DNA from: UBA7703 sp034926785
GTDB lineage: Bacteria; Bacillota; Clostridia; Christensenellales; CAG-138
Assembly (NCBI GenBank): GCA_034926785.1
Contig: JAYFQU010000010.1
Span: forward strand, 38,503-102,502
Direction: 5' to 3'
Length of the DNA: 64,000 nucleotides
Part shown: piece after piece, positions 8,034 to 17,300 of the stretch
Numbering within the stretch: position 1 is the stretch's first letter
How the letters are laid out: each line of letters opens with the position of its first letter
Translations under genes and position numbers: made by a program
Notes under the pieces: model-generated
Databases searched by the model: none
What the model was told of the DNA's origin: nothing
Seen by the model: only the letters and a program-made list of their open reading frames with translations

Positions 8034-8479
8034 TCCGTCTCCTCCTGCTTGACTTCCTGCTGCCGCTGTGCGCGGGCGTTGGTGTTGATGCTACCGCGAT
8101 AGACCACGAGCCGCCAGAAGAGGAACTCCGTGGTCAGGTTGATGAGCATCGTGCCAAAGAGCACGATATAAGCGTTCCAGCCCGCGTTGGTCAGCGCCGT
8201 TCCCCAGAGGGTGGAGAGCGGGGTAAAGACGCAGTAATACAGCGCGACGAGCGTCATCGCACGCGGAATATTCGCGGTGCTCTTAAAGGTGAATTCGCGG
8301 TTGAGCGTGAAATTCCAGACCACGCTGAGCACCAGCGCGATCAGGTAGCAGGGCCAATAGGGCCAGCGAACAACCTCGTGCAGCAGCGTAAACGCCAGCG
8401 ATTGGATGATGCCAGCCGAGGCCGAGAACAGCACATATTTCGCAACGCGCGCAAGCTCCTCTTTTCTTTCCTTTTGCAT
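8030..8479 (-). CDS. GtrA-like four-helix membrane protein
   Basis: The 149-residue protein has four hydrophobic segments (about 15-35, 40-60, 75-95, 105-125) and the GtrA motif SVVWNFTLNREFTFKS. GtrA proteins are linked to export or flipping of lipid-linked sugars for cell-surface polysaccharides. It is the first gene of the minus-strand unit and overlaps TetR by 4 bases, an odd partner for an aminotransferase-kinase-aldolase set. AAGGAG lies about 12 bases before the ATG, a little far, so initiation may be weak. Confidence 0.8.
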   Translation of the reverse strand: MQKERKEELARVAKYVLFSASAGIIQSLAFTLLHEVVRWPYWPCYLIALVLSVVWNFTLNREFTFKSTANIPRAMTLVALYYCVFTPLSTLWGTALTNAGWNAYIVLFGTMLINLTTEFLFWRLVVYRGSINTNARAQRQQEVKQEETE

Positions 8480-8575
8480 CCTGTTTGGCGACTCCTTTGT
8501 GTGGAATAGGCTTGGGTTTTGAAAGGCAATGCGAATTGGTATTTGTATTTTAATTTGGATTCCAGTTCATTTTTA

Positions 8576-8604
8576 AAACTATCACGTTTCCTGTCCTGCG
8601 TCAA
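8576..8604 (-). promoter_or_regulatory. Probable promoter of the GtrA-TetR-aminotransferase operon
   Basis: The minus strand reads TTGACG (8599-8604), a 17-bp spacer and TAGTTT (8576-8581) with an upstream TG that makes an extended -10. It lies about 100 bases before the GtrA-like start codon. The -10 is a poor match, so this is moderate. Confidence 0.5.
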
Positions 8605-8675
8605 TAGACGGCCTGTCCAATTTCCGCATGATTCCAGACTTTTTTAGCAGAAACAACCCGTGGTTGAGAAAAATC

Positions 8676-8687
8676 CAATCCGGATTG
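8676..8687. promoter_or_regulatory. Perfect 12-bp palindrome in the divergent gap
   Basis: CAATCCGGATTG is a perfect palindrome between the divergent GtrA-TetR operon and the radical SAM gene. Apart from this site and the two promoters, the 8480-8851 gap has no gene. It is a candidate operator for the TetR protein encoded at 7449-8033; the assignment is inference. Confidence 0.4.
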
Positions 8688-8770
8688 CAGATGTGGGAAT
8701 CAACTTACGCAATGGTTGGGGAAATCTCGGAAAGAATGGTTCGGCGGTAAAAAAACATCCAGCCAGTTGA

Positions 8771-8799
8771 TTGTTTTTTGAAAGGAAGTCTGATAGGAT
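8771..8799 (+). promoter_or_regulatory. Possible promoter of the radical SAM gene
   Basis: TTGTTT (8771-8776), a 17-bp spacer and TAGGAT (8794-8799) lie about 50 bases before the TTG start. The match is partial (about four of six in each box). Confidence 0.4.
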
Positions 8800-8851
8800 A
8801 GCTAAGTGTGTGAGGCGGTTCATACACTGATGGAACAACGGAGGTTGCCTC

Positions 8852-9946
8852 TTGAATACTGGTTTTGATTTAGACGCATATTTGACGCAAGGCGTGGAGG
8901 ACATCGTAAAGGATGCCCTTGCCGCAAGCTTAAAAAATCCGAGGGAGACGGCGTTTCTGCTCTCGTATGCCCTTGCGGCAAAACGCGCGGCCGGCGCGCG
9001 GCTGGCGAACGCGGCGGCAGGCAGGCATATCCCCTCCTTTTTGATCGCGAGCATCACAAACCGCTGCAATCTGCACTGCGCGGGGTGCTATGCGCGCGCA
9101 AACCACCTCTGCGACGACGAGGCGAGCGAAGCGCTGCTGACGGATGAGGACTGGGCGAGAATCTTCGGTCAGGCGTCGCAGATTGGCGTTTCCTTCATCC
9201 TGCTCGCGGGCGGGGAACCGATGCTGCGGCGCGGCGTTCTGGAGAGCGCGGCGAAATACCGTGAGATTCTCTTTCCCGTGTTTACCAACGGCACACTGCT
9301 CAGCGACGGCGCGCTGGAGCTCATCGACGCGAACCGGAACCTCGTACCCATCGTGAGCATCGAGGGCGATAGGGAGCAAACCGACGCGCGGCGCGGCGCG
9401 GGCACCTATGACAAGCTCACCGCAAATATGGAGCGCATGCAGGCAAAGGGCATTCTATTTGGCGCATCGGTCACGCTGACCACCAAAAACATCCAAATAG
9501 TAACGAGTGACGCGTTTCTTAACCGGCTGCGCGGCCTCGGAGCGAAGGTTTCCTTCTTTGTTGACTATGTACCCGCCGATCCCGGCACGGACGCCCTTGC
9601 CCCCGGCGACGCAGAGCGGGACTATCTCGCCGCACGGCTCGAAACGCTGCGCCGCGCAGAGGGCGGCATGATCTATGTCTCCTTCCCAGGCGACGAGCAG
9701 TTCTCCGGCGGATGCCTCGCGGCGGGGCGCGGGTTCTTCCATATCAATCCCACCGGCGGCGCGGAACCCTGTCCGTTTTCTCCGGTTTCGGACACCAGTC
9801 TCAAGCGCTGTACCCTGCTCGAGGCGCTGGATTCCCCGCTGTTCTCACGCCTGAGGGCGAGCGAGCTGCTCAGCGGGCACCACGACGGCGCCTGCGCGCT
9901 GTTTGGCAAGGACGGGGAACTAGCCGCCATGTGTGCGCGGCAATAG
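8852..9946 (+). CDS. Radical SAM protein
   Basis: The 364-residue protein binds a [4Fe-4S] cluster through Cys72, Cys76 and Cys79 (NRCNLHCAGC) and has the radical SAM barrel with LLAGGEPML for SAM. After the barrel there is only a short SPASM-like remnant (CLAAGRGFF...GGAEPCPFSP) with too few cysteines for the usual auxiliary clusters. The start is a TTG at 8852, supported by GGAGG 7 bases upstream; no ATG fits. The neighbour 21 bases downstream is a TrhA-like membrane protein, probably in the same transcript. The substrate is unknown; no precursor peptide is visible nearby. Confidence 0.85.
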   Translation: MNTGFDLDAYLTQGVEDIVKDALAASLKNPRETAFLLSYALAAKRAAGARLANAAAGRHIPSFLIASITNRCNLHCAGCYARANHLCDDEASEALLTDEDWARIFGQASQIGVSFILLAGGEPMLRRGVLESAAKYREILFPVFTNGTLLSDGALELIDANRNLVPIVSIEGDREQTDARRGAGTYDKLTANMERMQAKGILFGASVTLTTKNIQIVTSDAFLNRLRGLGAKVSFFVDYVPADPGTDALAPGDAERDYLAARLETLRRAEGGMIYVSFPGDEQFSGGCLAAGRGFFHINPTGGAEPCPFSPVSDTSLKRCTLLEALDSPLFSRLRASELLSGHHDGACALFGKDGELAAMCARQ

Positions 9947-9967
9947 TCAAGCCGGATTGGAGAAGAC

Positions 9968-10633
9968 ATGCGAATTCCTCTGAACGAACGAAGCCTCCCC
10001 AACTATACGCGCGGGGAAGAGATCTTCCATATGGTGTCCCATATTGCGGGCGGCGTGTTCGCGTTTGCCGCGCTGCTGCTCTGCGTCATCAAGGCTGCGC
10101 TCTATGACAGCGCGATTGCCATCGTCACCGCAACGGTCTACGGCGTCACCATGATCGTGCTGTATTGCATGTCCAGCATCTATCACGGACTAAAACCCTC
10201 GCTGGGTAAGCGGGTGCTGCAGGTGCTCGACCATTGCTCGATTTATTTCATGATTGCCGGGACGTATACGCCGGTTGTCCTCGTTGCCCTGCGCCCGCTT
10301 TATCCCGCGCTGGCGTGGTCCATCTTCGGTGCGGAGTGGGCGCTCACCGCGCTCGCCGTCACATTAACCGCGATCGACCTCAAGCAATATCGCGTGTTTT
10401 CGATGGTCTGCTATATCCTGATGGGGTGGGGCATCATGTTCTTCTTCCCCTATGCGCTGCGCGCGCTCGGCGATGGGTTCTGGCTGCTGCTCTCCGGTGG
10501 ACTAAGCTATACAATCGGGGCGATTCTCTATGGCGTCGGTTCAAAAAAGCGCTATTTTCACGCGATGTTCCATGTGTTTGTGCTGATCGGCAGCATCCTG
10601 CATTTTCTCTCGATCTTCCTGTTTGTGCTGTGA
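9968..10633 (+). CDS. Hemolysin III / TrhA family membrane protein (PAQR fold)
   Basis: The 221-residue protein has seven predicted membrane spans and the conserved metal-site motifs of the family: FHMVSHIAGG near the N terminus, SSIYHGL, DHCSIYFMIAGTYTP in the middle and a late H..FH pair (FHAMFHVFVLIGSILHF). TrhA-like proteins are implicated in membrane-lipid homeostasis; the old name hemolysin III is historical. It follows the radical SAM gene closely and is followed by a hairpin and a structured repeat. Confidence 0.9.
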   Translation: MRIPLNERSLPNYTRGEEIFHMVSHIAGGVFAFAALLLCVIKAALYDSAIAIVTATVYGVTMIVLYCMSSIYHGLKPSLGKRVLQVLDHCSIYFMIAGTYTPVVLVALRPLYPALAWSIFGAEWALTALAVTLTAIDLKQYRVFSMVCYILMGWGIMFFFPYALRALGDGFWLLLSGGLSYTIGAILYGVGSKKRYFHAMFHVFVLIGSILHFLSIFLFVL

Positions 10634-10651
10634 ATTCAACCCAATTAAAAC

Positions 10652-10678
10652 AGCCTCTCGCCATTTCGGCGAGAGGCT
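10652..10678 (+). terminator. 11-bp perfect hairpin after the TrhA-like gene
   Basis: AGCCTCTCGCC (10652-10662) pairs perfectly with GGCGAGAGGCT (10668-10678) around a 5-nt loop. It has the position of a terminator but no T run on its right side, because the repeat element starts at the next base. The left side is A-rich, giving T-rich sequence on the minus strand. Confidence 0.6.
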
Positions 10679-10871
10679 GAGACCGTAAAAACAAGTTTTT
10701 TAACGGGACAACCGCTCTTTGCCTCTCGTCCTCCGGACTCCGAACGGCAAAGAGCTGCGAAGAAATCGCCCGATTCCGGGCGATCCGTCACGGCGGCAAA
10801 GCCACCGCAGCCGGAACCGATGGGTTAAGGGCTGCGGCCCTTTACAATCCCGGGATTTTTTTGAAAGACTG
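10679..10871 (+). repeat. Five-hairpin intergenic repeat, copy A
   Basis: This roughly 193-bp unit starts GAGACCGT and ends near AAAGACTG. It is a copy of the sequences at 36043-36236 (inverted), 40958-41152 and 44520-44652. It contains the same succession of hairpins: an A/T-rich stem, GCTCTTTGCC with GGCAAAGAGC, CGCCCG with CGGGCG, a GGCGGC-type stem and GTTAAGGGC with GCCCTTTAC. It lies between the convergent TrhA-like and znuB genes and separates two unlike terminator hairpins. Frames reading through it are not genes. Confidence 0.85.
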
Positions 10872-10872
10872 A

Positions 10873-10906
10873 AGCGCGCGAACAGAGTTCTGTTCGCGCG
10901 CTTTTT
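10873..10906. terminator. 14-bp perfect hairpin terminator
   Basis: AGCGCGCGAACAGA (10873-10886) pairs perfectly with TCTGTTCGCGCGCT (10889-10902) with a 2-nt loop and a T run on the plus strand. It lies at the right edge of repeat copy A and 18 bases from the znuB stop codon. Confidence 0.75.
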
Positions 10907-10924
10907 AATGCTTGTTCGGAGCCG

Positions 10925-11755
10925 TCAGCGCTTCACGACTGCGTTCCGGACTGCGCCAACCAGCGCAAAGAGCAGGAACAAAACGATATTGATGCAGACG
11001 ATGCTGGCTCCGCTCGGCGCTTCATATACGTAGCTTACGTACATGCCAAGCAAAAATCCCAGTAACGCAACGATGGCGGAGAGGATGGTCACCGTGAGAT
11101 AACGCTTGCCAACGCGCATCGCGGTGAGTATGGGGAAGATGATGAGGCTGGAGATGAGCAGCGCGCCCATCATACGCATGCCGAGTACGACCGTTACCGA
11201 GGAAAGCGTTGCAAGCGCGGCGTTATAGGCGCGGGTGGGTATGCCCGTTGCGCGAGAAAAGGTTTCGTCAAAGGTGACGGCGAACAGGCGCGGATAAAAG
11301 AGCACGAACAGCACAAGCACCACAAGGCTCAGCACGATGGAGAGAGTCGCATCCCCTTGCGACAGGGAGAGGATGCTGCCGAACATATAGTTGTAAACAT
11401 CCGTATTCATGCCCGTGGTCATGGAAACCACCATGACGCCTATGGCGAGCGCGCCAGCGGAGAGCATCGCGATCGCCGCGTCGCCCTTGATCCGCGTGCT
11501 CTCGCTCATGCGAAGCAGCAGGAACGAGGCCGCGATACAGACGGGGATCGCGACGGCGAGCGGCGCAATATTCGCAACCGAGGCGATGGCGAGCGCGCCA
11601 AATCCAACGTGCGACAGCCCGTCGCCAATCATTGAAAACCGCTTGAGCACGAGGCTCACGCCCAGCAGCGACGCGCAAAGCGCGACGAGCAGGCCAACGA
11701 TGATGGCGCGCACCAAAAATGGATAGGACAGCATTTCGGTTATGGTCTGAATCAT
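10925..11755 (-). CDS. znuB: Zinc/manganese ABC transporter permease (ZnuB-like)
   Basis: The 276-residue protein is an ABC-3 type permease with about eight membrane spans, including the conserved GDGLSHVGFGALAIA and AVTFDETFSRATGIP segments. With the ATPase and the binding lipoprotein it forms an importer for zinc or manganese. Its ATG overlaps the stop codon of the ATPase gene (ATGA), indicating translational coupling. It is the last gene of the zur-znuA-znuC-znuB unit. The local Fur-type regulator favours zinc, but the metal cannot be fixed from sequence. Confidence 0.88.
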   Translation of the reverse strand: MIQTITEMLSYPFLVRAIIVGLLVALCASLLGVSLVLKRFSMIGDGLSHVGFGALAIASVANIAPLAVAIPVCIAASFLLLRMSESTRIKGDAAIAMLSAGALAIGVMVVSMTTGMNTDVYNYMFGSILSLSQGDATLSIVLSLVVLVLFVLFYPRLFAVTFDETFSRATGIPTRAYNAALATLSSVTVVLGMRMMGALLISSLIIFPILTAMRVGKRYLTVTILSAIVALLGFLLGMYVSYVYEAPSGASIVCINIVLFLLFALVGAVRNAVVKR

Positions 11756-12459
11756 CGTGCTTCACCGCCTAAGAATCGTTTGCCAATTTCGCTCTGCCGA
11801 TATTCCGCCGCCGAGCCGGAAAAGAGCTGCCGGTTATCCAAATGCAGAATCCGCTTTGCCTCGTGCGCCGCCGCATGCGGGTCGTGGGAAACCATGATGA
11901 CGGTGACTCCGTGATCGCGGTTGACATGCTGAATCAGCCGATACATCTCCGCCGTTGCGAGGGGATCCAACCCCGCAATCGGTTCGTCGAGGATGATCAG
12001 TTTTCGGGTTGCGGCCAGCGCGCGCGCCAACAGGGCGCGCTGTTGCTGCCCACCGGAGAGCTCACGGAAACTCGTATTCTTCAGCGCATCCATGCCGACG
12101 CAGATCATCTGCGCGTTTGCAATATCCCGCTGCTTTTTCGTATAAAACGGGCGAAAACCGAGGGAGTTGAGGGTGCCGGAGAGCACGACCTCCTGCACGC
12201 TTGCGGGAAAGTCCCTCTGCCCGTCCCGCTGCTGCGGCAGGTAGCCAATCTCTCGCGCTTTCAGCCCGTCGCCGAACGAAACAGACCCGGAGGACGGCGC
12301 CTTGAGCCCCAGCAGCCCTTTGACCAGCGTGCTCTTTCCGGAACCGTTTTCTCCGACCACGCAGAGATAATCCCCGCGCTCTACGGAGAAGGACAGATCG
12401 CTCACAACCTCTTTGCCGTCGTAACGAAACGCGGCGTTTGTTACCTCAATCAATGCCAT
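11752..12459 (-). CDS. znuC: Zinc/manganese ABC transporter ATP-binding protein (ZnuC-like)
   Basis: The 235-residue ATPase has Walker A GENGSGKST, the signature LSGGQQQR, Walker B LIILDEP and the H-loop VSHDPHAA. It energises the neighbouring permease for metal uptake. It follows the binding lipoprotein gene by 52 bases and overlaps the permease gene by 4. The ribosome site (AGAAG) is weak compared with its neighbours. Confidence 0.9.
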   Translation of the reverse strand: MALIEVTNAAFRYDGKEVVSDLSFSVERGDYLCVVGENGSGKSTLVKGLLGLKAPSSGSVSFGDGLKAREIGYLPQQRDGQRDFPASVQEVVLSGTLNSLGFRPFYTKKQRDIANAQMICVGMDALKNTSFRELSGGQQQRALLARALAATRKLIILDEPIAGLDPLATAEMYRLIQHVNRDHGVTVIMVSHDPHAAAHEAKRILHLDNRQLFSGSAAEYRQSEIGKRFLGGEAR

Positions 12460-12511
12460 TTCAAATGATCTTCTTTCTGGTCAGGCGACGGGGCGCCTGC
12501 TTTCTATTCGC

Positions 12512-13483
12512 TTAACGGAGCGCGGCTTGCAGCGCCTTCACATTATTCTGCATGAGCGAAAGATAGGTTGCCCCGCTTTCAAACTCCGCCTTGGTGACGT
12601 TGTGGCAGGTGTGGAAAAGCATGGGTTTCGCACCGGTTGCCTCCGCGACAGTGTTCGCCATCTGCTGGTTCGATAGCTCGATATAAAACACCACCGGGAT
12701 CTTTTCGGATTTGACGTGATCAATCAACGCGGCAACGGTTGCGGCGGAAGGCTCCGTATCGGCCGAACAGCCGGGGAAGGCGGCATAATAGCGGAGGCCG
12801 AATTCCTCCACAAAATAGCGCGCGGGGAAGCGATCCGCAAACACAACGGTCTTATGCGCGGCGTCGCTGACCACATCCCGGAAGGACTGATCGAGCGCTT
12901 CAAGCTGCTTAACATACGCGTCTGCGTTCGCCTGGTAGGTTGCGGCGTTGACGGGGTCAATGGAGACGAGCTCCGCCGTCATTGCCTTTACGATGGCGAT
13001 GGCGTTGATGGGTGCGGTCCAGACGTGCTCGTCCCACTCGTGCGCATCCGTGCCTGCCGCTTCCGTCGGGGCTGCATCCTTCGCCTCCGGCTGCATTCCC
13101 TCGACGAGTTCTTCTTCGTAGAGCGTGACATAGTCCATCATTTTGAAGGTATGTACGCTCTTGTCCAGGCCGGAGAGTACGCTGTTCACCCATGCGTCAT
13201 TTTCTCCGCCGACATAGGCAAACAAGTTCGCGTTTTGGATTCGTATGATATCCTGACTCGTCGGGTCAAAGGAGTGCACCTCTTCGCCGAGCTGGAGCAG
13301 CATCGTTACCTGCGCGTCGGTGCCCGCCGTGATCTGCCGCGCAAAATCGAATGCGGGAAATACTGTGGATACGATGGAAATGCCGCTGCCCGCAGGGGTA
13401 GCACCCGTGGGGGCGCAGGCGGAAAGCAGAGTAAAAAGGGACAACAGCGATAACGCGAGCGCAAATATGCGAATTTTTCTCAT
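12512..13483 (-). CDS. znuA: Zinc-binding lipoprotein of the ABC importer (ZnuA-like)
   Basis: I start the protein at the ATG 13481-13483, preceded by GGAGG and 9 bases, not at an in-frame start 84 bases upstream. This gives a clean lipoprotein signal: MRKIRIF, a hydrophobic stretch and the lipobox LLSAC with Cys23. The 323-residue product is a cluster A-I metal-binding protein with ligand candidates in GEEVHSFDP, a short acidic-histidine loop (DAHEWDEHVW) and the C-terminal lobe. It captures zinc outside the membrane and delivers it to the permease. It is 148 bases downstream of the zur-like gene, with no second promoter that I can see. Confidence 0.9.
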   Translation of the reverse strand: MRKIRIFALALSLLSLFTLLSACAPTGATPAGSGISIVSTVFPAFDFARQITAGTDAQVTMLLQLGEEVHSFDPTSQDIIRIQNANLFAYVGGENDAWVNSVLSGLDKSVHTFKMMDYVTLYEEELVEGMQPEAKDAAPTEAAGTDAHEWDEHVWTAPINAIAIVKAMTAELVSIDPVNAATYQANADAYVKQLEALDQSFRDVVSDAAHKTVVFADRFPARYFVEEFGLRYYAAFPGCSADTEPSAATVAALIDHVKSEKIPVVFYIELSNQQMANTVAEATGAKPMLFHTCHNVTKAEFESGATYLSLMQNNVKALQAALR

Positions 13484-13631
13484 TGGCGGGAACCTCCAAT
13501 TGGTCCGATTGTTGCAGATAGTGGAACGGAGAAGCAAAACACCGGAAACGGAATCGGAACGCTTCACCTAGAGAGAAACGAGTCAGGATTCGGAGAAACG
13601 GCGCCGGAATCCAAAGAAGCAAAGGCGGAAT

Positions 13632-14051
13632 TTATTCCTTCCGCCTCTCTTTGCAGCCGTTGCAGACGCCAAACAGCACGGTTTCCTTTTCATCCAGCGA
13701 GAAGTTGCTCCGGCTGAGCACCTCGTTCATGATACGCTCGCTCACCGCGTGATCCATATGATATAGACCGCCGCAAGCGGTGCATTTCAGGTGCAGATGG
13801 GCATCGCAATGATCACACGAGACAATCTGATAGGCGAACTGCCGGCCGTGTTCGCCGGAGAAGCGCTTGACCAGCCCTTCGGAAACAAGCTTTGGAATGA
13901 ATCGATAGATCGTGCTCTTGCCGGGAACCTGCTCGATCGGGCCAGCTTCGCAGAGCGCGGAATAGAGCTCCTCCACCGAAAAGCCACGGTCGGGATGGGC
14001 TCGCAGAAAATCCAACAGAATTCGTTTTTGCTTTGTTTCGTATTCTGCCAA
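13632..14051 (-). CDS. zur: Fur-family metalloregulator, probably Zur
   Basis: The 139-residue protein has a Fur winged helix (STIYRFIPKLVSEGLVKRF) and a metal-binding C-terminal domain with two CxxC pairs (CTAC and CNGC) that form the structural zinc site, plus DHCDAHLHLKC. The best start is a TTG at 14049-14051, preceded by GGGAGG and 9 bases; upstream ATGs have no ribosome site. It is the first gene of the zinc-importer operon, so it probably represses that operon when zinc is plentiful. A Fur-family box sits 21 bases upstream of the start. The Zur call rests on this context; Fur or PerR cannot be excluded by sequence. Confidence 0.85.
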   Translation of the reverse strand: MAEYETKQKRILLDFLRAHPDRGFSVEELYSALCEAGPIEQVPGKSTIYRFIPKLVSEGLVKRFSGEHGRQFAYQIVSCDHCDAHLHLKCTACGGLYHMDHAVSERIMNEVLSRSNFSLDEKETVLFGVCNGCKERRKE

Positions 14052-14071
14052 TGTCGTCTGCCTCCCTAATT

Positions 14072-14086
14072 TGAGAATTACTCTCA
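14072..14086. promoter_or_regulatory. Fur/Zur-type operator (7-1-7 inverted repeat)
   Basis: On the minus strand the site reads TGAGAGTAATTCTCA, an inverted repeat with 7-1-7 symmetry and one mismatch, close to the general Fur-family consensus. It sits between the -10 and the ribosome site of the zur-like gene. No second copy is visible before znuA, so one box probably controls the whole operon. Confidence 0.75.
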
Positions 14087-14087
14087 T

Positions 14088-14116
14088 ATAGTTGCACGCG
14101 CAGATCCATTTGTCAA
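14088..14116 (-). promoter_or_regulatory. Promoter of the zur-znuACB operon
   Basis: The minus strand has a perfect TTGACA (14111-14116), a 17-bp spacer and AACTAT (14088-14093). The Fur-type box immediately follows the -10, the expected place for metal-dependent repression. Confidence 0.65.
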
Positions 14117-14214
14117 GTGTGATTCGCACACAAATCCATCGTATGATTTAGAAGCGCGGGGGAAAGACGTGGCGCCGGGCGAAGCGATGCGATCGCCTTT
14201 CATGCGTATTTTAC

Positions 14215-14243
14215 TCGACAGAGCGGGAGAATCTTATTAAAAT
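14215..14243 (+). promoter_or_regulatory. Promoter of the three-gene HD/NMNAT-like operon
   Basis: TCGACA (14215-14220), a 17-bp spacer and TAAAAT (14238-14243) lie about 130 bases before the start of the 1554-residue protein. The 14052-14374 gap otherwise holds only the zur promoter and operator. Confidence 0.6.
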
Positions 14244-14374
14244 AGAGAGAGCATTGTTCGATTTTTGCGAATCACACCGTTCCAATCGTTCCACTATATC
14301 GGATCAAAACAAAAATCTACCGGCAAGCGGCACGCGCGGATAACGAAAAGCTGACGCCGGGCAAAGGGGCAAGC

Positions 14375-17300
14375 ATGATAGAAGAGCGAACCGTGGGCAA
14401 CGGCGCGCTGGACGCGCTGTACGCGGAACTGGCGAAGGGCACGGGTGTCACCATCAAGCAACTGCGCGCCTGGACGCAAAAGACAAAATTTGACGCCGAG
14501 TTTAGCGCAATGCTGGGCAGGCGCGTTTCCTGCGCGGCGGTGGCGGCGCTTTGCGAGCCGCTGATCAAGCGCGTCGGAGAATTGCCGGAAGAGGGACTGC
14601 TCTCCTATGCCTATGAAGCGCTCTCGGTCGGGCTCTATCCTTATTCCGGCGCGCCGCGCTCAACAAAGGGACAGAAGATTGCGCTGAAACTGTTTTTAGC
14701 CGCGCTCTCCCGCCTCATGGATGCGGAGCGGGAGGCGGCGTTTGACCCGCTGCTGGACTATATGCCCGTCTCGGAGGAAGAACTGGAACAAAGTCCCGTA
14801 AAGACGCAGTGCCTGCTCTTTGCCGAGGCGATGAAAAAGAGCAACTATCGGGAACTGCTTCGCATCGGCAAGGAGATTATGCCATTTGACCCCGCGGGAC
14901 ACACGTTCGGCGTTCGCCATGTCGCCCTGCATACCGCGCGTCAGGCCGCGATGGCGGGGCTGCCCGTGGATGTCGCCCTGGTTGCCGCCGCCGCACTCTC
15001 TCACGATATCGGCAAGTTTGGCTGCCGGGGAGAGGACATGCCGCGCATTCCATACCTGCACTATTACTACAGTTGGAAATGGCTCGAAGAAAAGAATATG
15101 CCGGATATTGCGCATATCGCCGCGAACCATTCCACCTGGGACCTGGAGTTTGAAAATCTGCCGATCGAGTCCCTGATCCTGATCTATGCGGATTTCCGCG
15201 TCCGCGCGGAGCGGGGCGCGGATGGCAGGGACATCACCATCATCAGCCCGCTGACAGAATCGCGCGACCGTATCTTCCTGAAACTCGCGGACATGACGCC
15301 GGAGAAACGCTTGCGCTATGAGACTGTGTATAAAAAACTGGATGATTTCGAGCGGTTTTTGCAGAGCTGTGGCGTGAATACCGACCCGCAGGCAATGGGG
15401 GCGCTTCCTGTGGAACGGACGGATGCGGCGCTGCTCTCTCAGGAAGCGGTCATCCGCGCGCTGAACAACCACGCCTTTGATAACAACGTGCACCTCATGC
15501 ACACCATCTCGGTGAGCGATACGTTTGAAGCTCTGCTGGAGCAGGCGCGCGACGAGAAAAATCTCAGCCGGATCCGCACCTATCTGCTCCTGTTTGAAGA
15601 ATACAGCACCTATATGACGCGCACGCACAAGCTGCTCACGCTGCGGTTTCTTTATGAATTGCTGATGCACCACGACGGGGATGTGCGCCGTCACGCAGGG
15701 CGCATCATGGGCTCGATCCTCGCCAACTCCGGCCCGCGCTACCGCAAAGAACTCCCGCGCGGGGCGGGGGCGCTCGCCATTGCTCCCGCGCTGCACGCGG
15801 TGCTCAGCGAGAGCACCACCCTCTGGGACGATTATATCGAGCTGTGCCTCCATCCCGATTATAAGATTTCGCAAAAGCATGCCGCGCGCATTTCCAACTC
15901 GCTGAAAACCATTGCGGGGAGCCTCTTTGCCCGATGTATGCCGGAGGAGCGGCGCGGTTATTGGGAGAAGCTCTACCGTCGCATGTTCTTCAGCGCGGGG
16001 GAGGATTTGCTCGCGCTCATGGATACGCTTACGCACATTCCGCACGAGGTGATGCAGACCGGTGAAATCGAGCGCATGCTGCCGATTTTAGGTATGGCGA
16101 GCGCTTCTGCGGAGGCGCGTGTGCGTGTGCGCGCGCTGCGCGCGCTCAGCGCGGTTGCGGGCGACGACCCCGAACTGCTGCTGCACGCGGCGGAGGCCGC
16201 GAAGCTGCAGCCTGACGCGGAATTCGCCTCCGTTTGGCTGCTCAATAGCCTGAGGAAACGGGCGGGACTCGCGCCTCTGCCGGAGCCCGCGCTGCCGATC
16301 GGTGAAATCTATTTAAGCAACCTTAAGAGCAGCATCACCTGGACGATGAAACTGGTCCAGATCGATCACCTCTGTGAATATGTGGAGGCGCACCCGGAGG
16401 AGGCGTTTCACATTGCGATGCACCTAAGCAACCTCCTCTCCGTGAGCGAACACCTGCCCGTGCGGGAACGCGCAGGGGAAGCGCTGGTCTCTATCTCCGG
16501 CGTGCTGACCGTGGATCAGCGAAACGAGATTATGGTCGATCTGCTGCGCGAGCTTGAGACGGGACAAAACGAAATCTCCGGCTATATCCCGCCGTATCTG
16601 GGGCGGCTGGTCTGCTCCGTGCCGGAAAAGGAGATGGACGAGGGGATCGCCTATCTCGAAGGCCTGCTCCGTGCGGCAAACACACGCGCCGCGCGCGCCG
16701 CCCTCTCCACGCTCTGCGCCATTCTCTCCGGATATTCCGCGCAGACGGCTGAACGGCAGGATGCGGTGGCCGAGCGTGTATTCGGGCTTCTGCTCACGGG
16801 CGTCGCGCACTTTGACGACAGTATTCGCCTGACCGCGCTGGAGGTCATCTGCCGCGGATATTTCGGCAACGATGGCTGCTCGCTGGAGGTGCGGCGGGTG
16901 AGCCTCGCGAGGTTCGGCAAAAAGCTGTTGACCCTGCTGGGCGAACGGCGGGAAGGCATGCTGACGTTCTTCAACGAGGCGGCGATGCTCAACCACCTCT
17001 ATCGTTTCATCACGCTCTGCGAGACGAGCGGCGGGTTCCGCTTTGAGCCGCTCAAGCCGGTTGCGTTTTTTCCCGGGACGTTCGATCCCTTCTCGGCGGG
17101 GCACAAGCGAATTGTGGAGGAAATCCGCGCCAACGGGTTTGAGGTTTACCTTGCCGTGGACGAGTTTTCCTGGAGCAAGCGTACGCTGGCCAAGCTCATG
17201 CGCAGGCAAATTGTCAGTATGTCCGCCGCGAACCTGCCGGATGTCTATCTCTTTCCGGACGATATTCCCGTCAATCTCGCGGTGCCGGAGGATTTAAAGA

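Noticed and set aside
9712..10107. Out-of-frame plus-strand ORFs overlapping the radical SAM and TrhA-like genes
   Set aside because: They overlap clear genes in other frames and carry no motif or ribosome site.
10719..11033. Protein-like frame RTPNGKELRRNRPIPGDPSR in repeat copy A, recurring in copies B and C
   Set aside because: The similarity between frames comes from the repeated DNA. The frames have no ribosome site, extend variably into flanking DNA and run across stable hairpins, so this is an intergenic repeat rather than a gene family.
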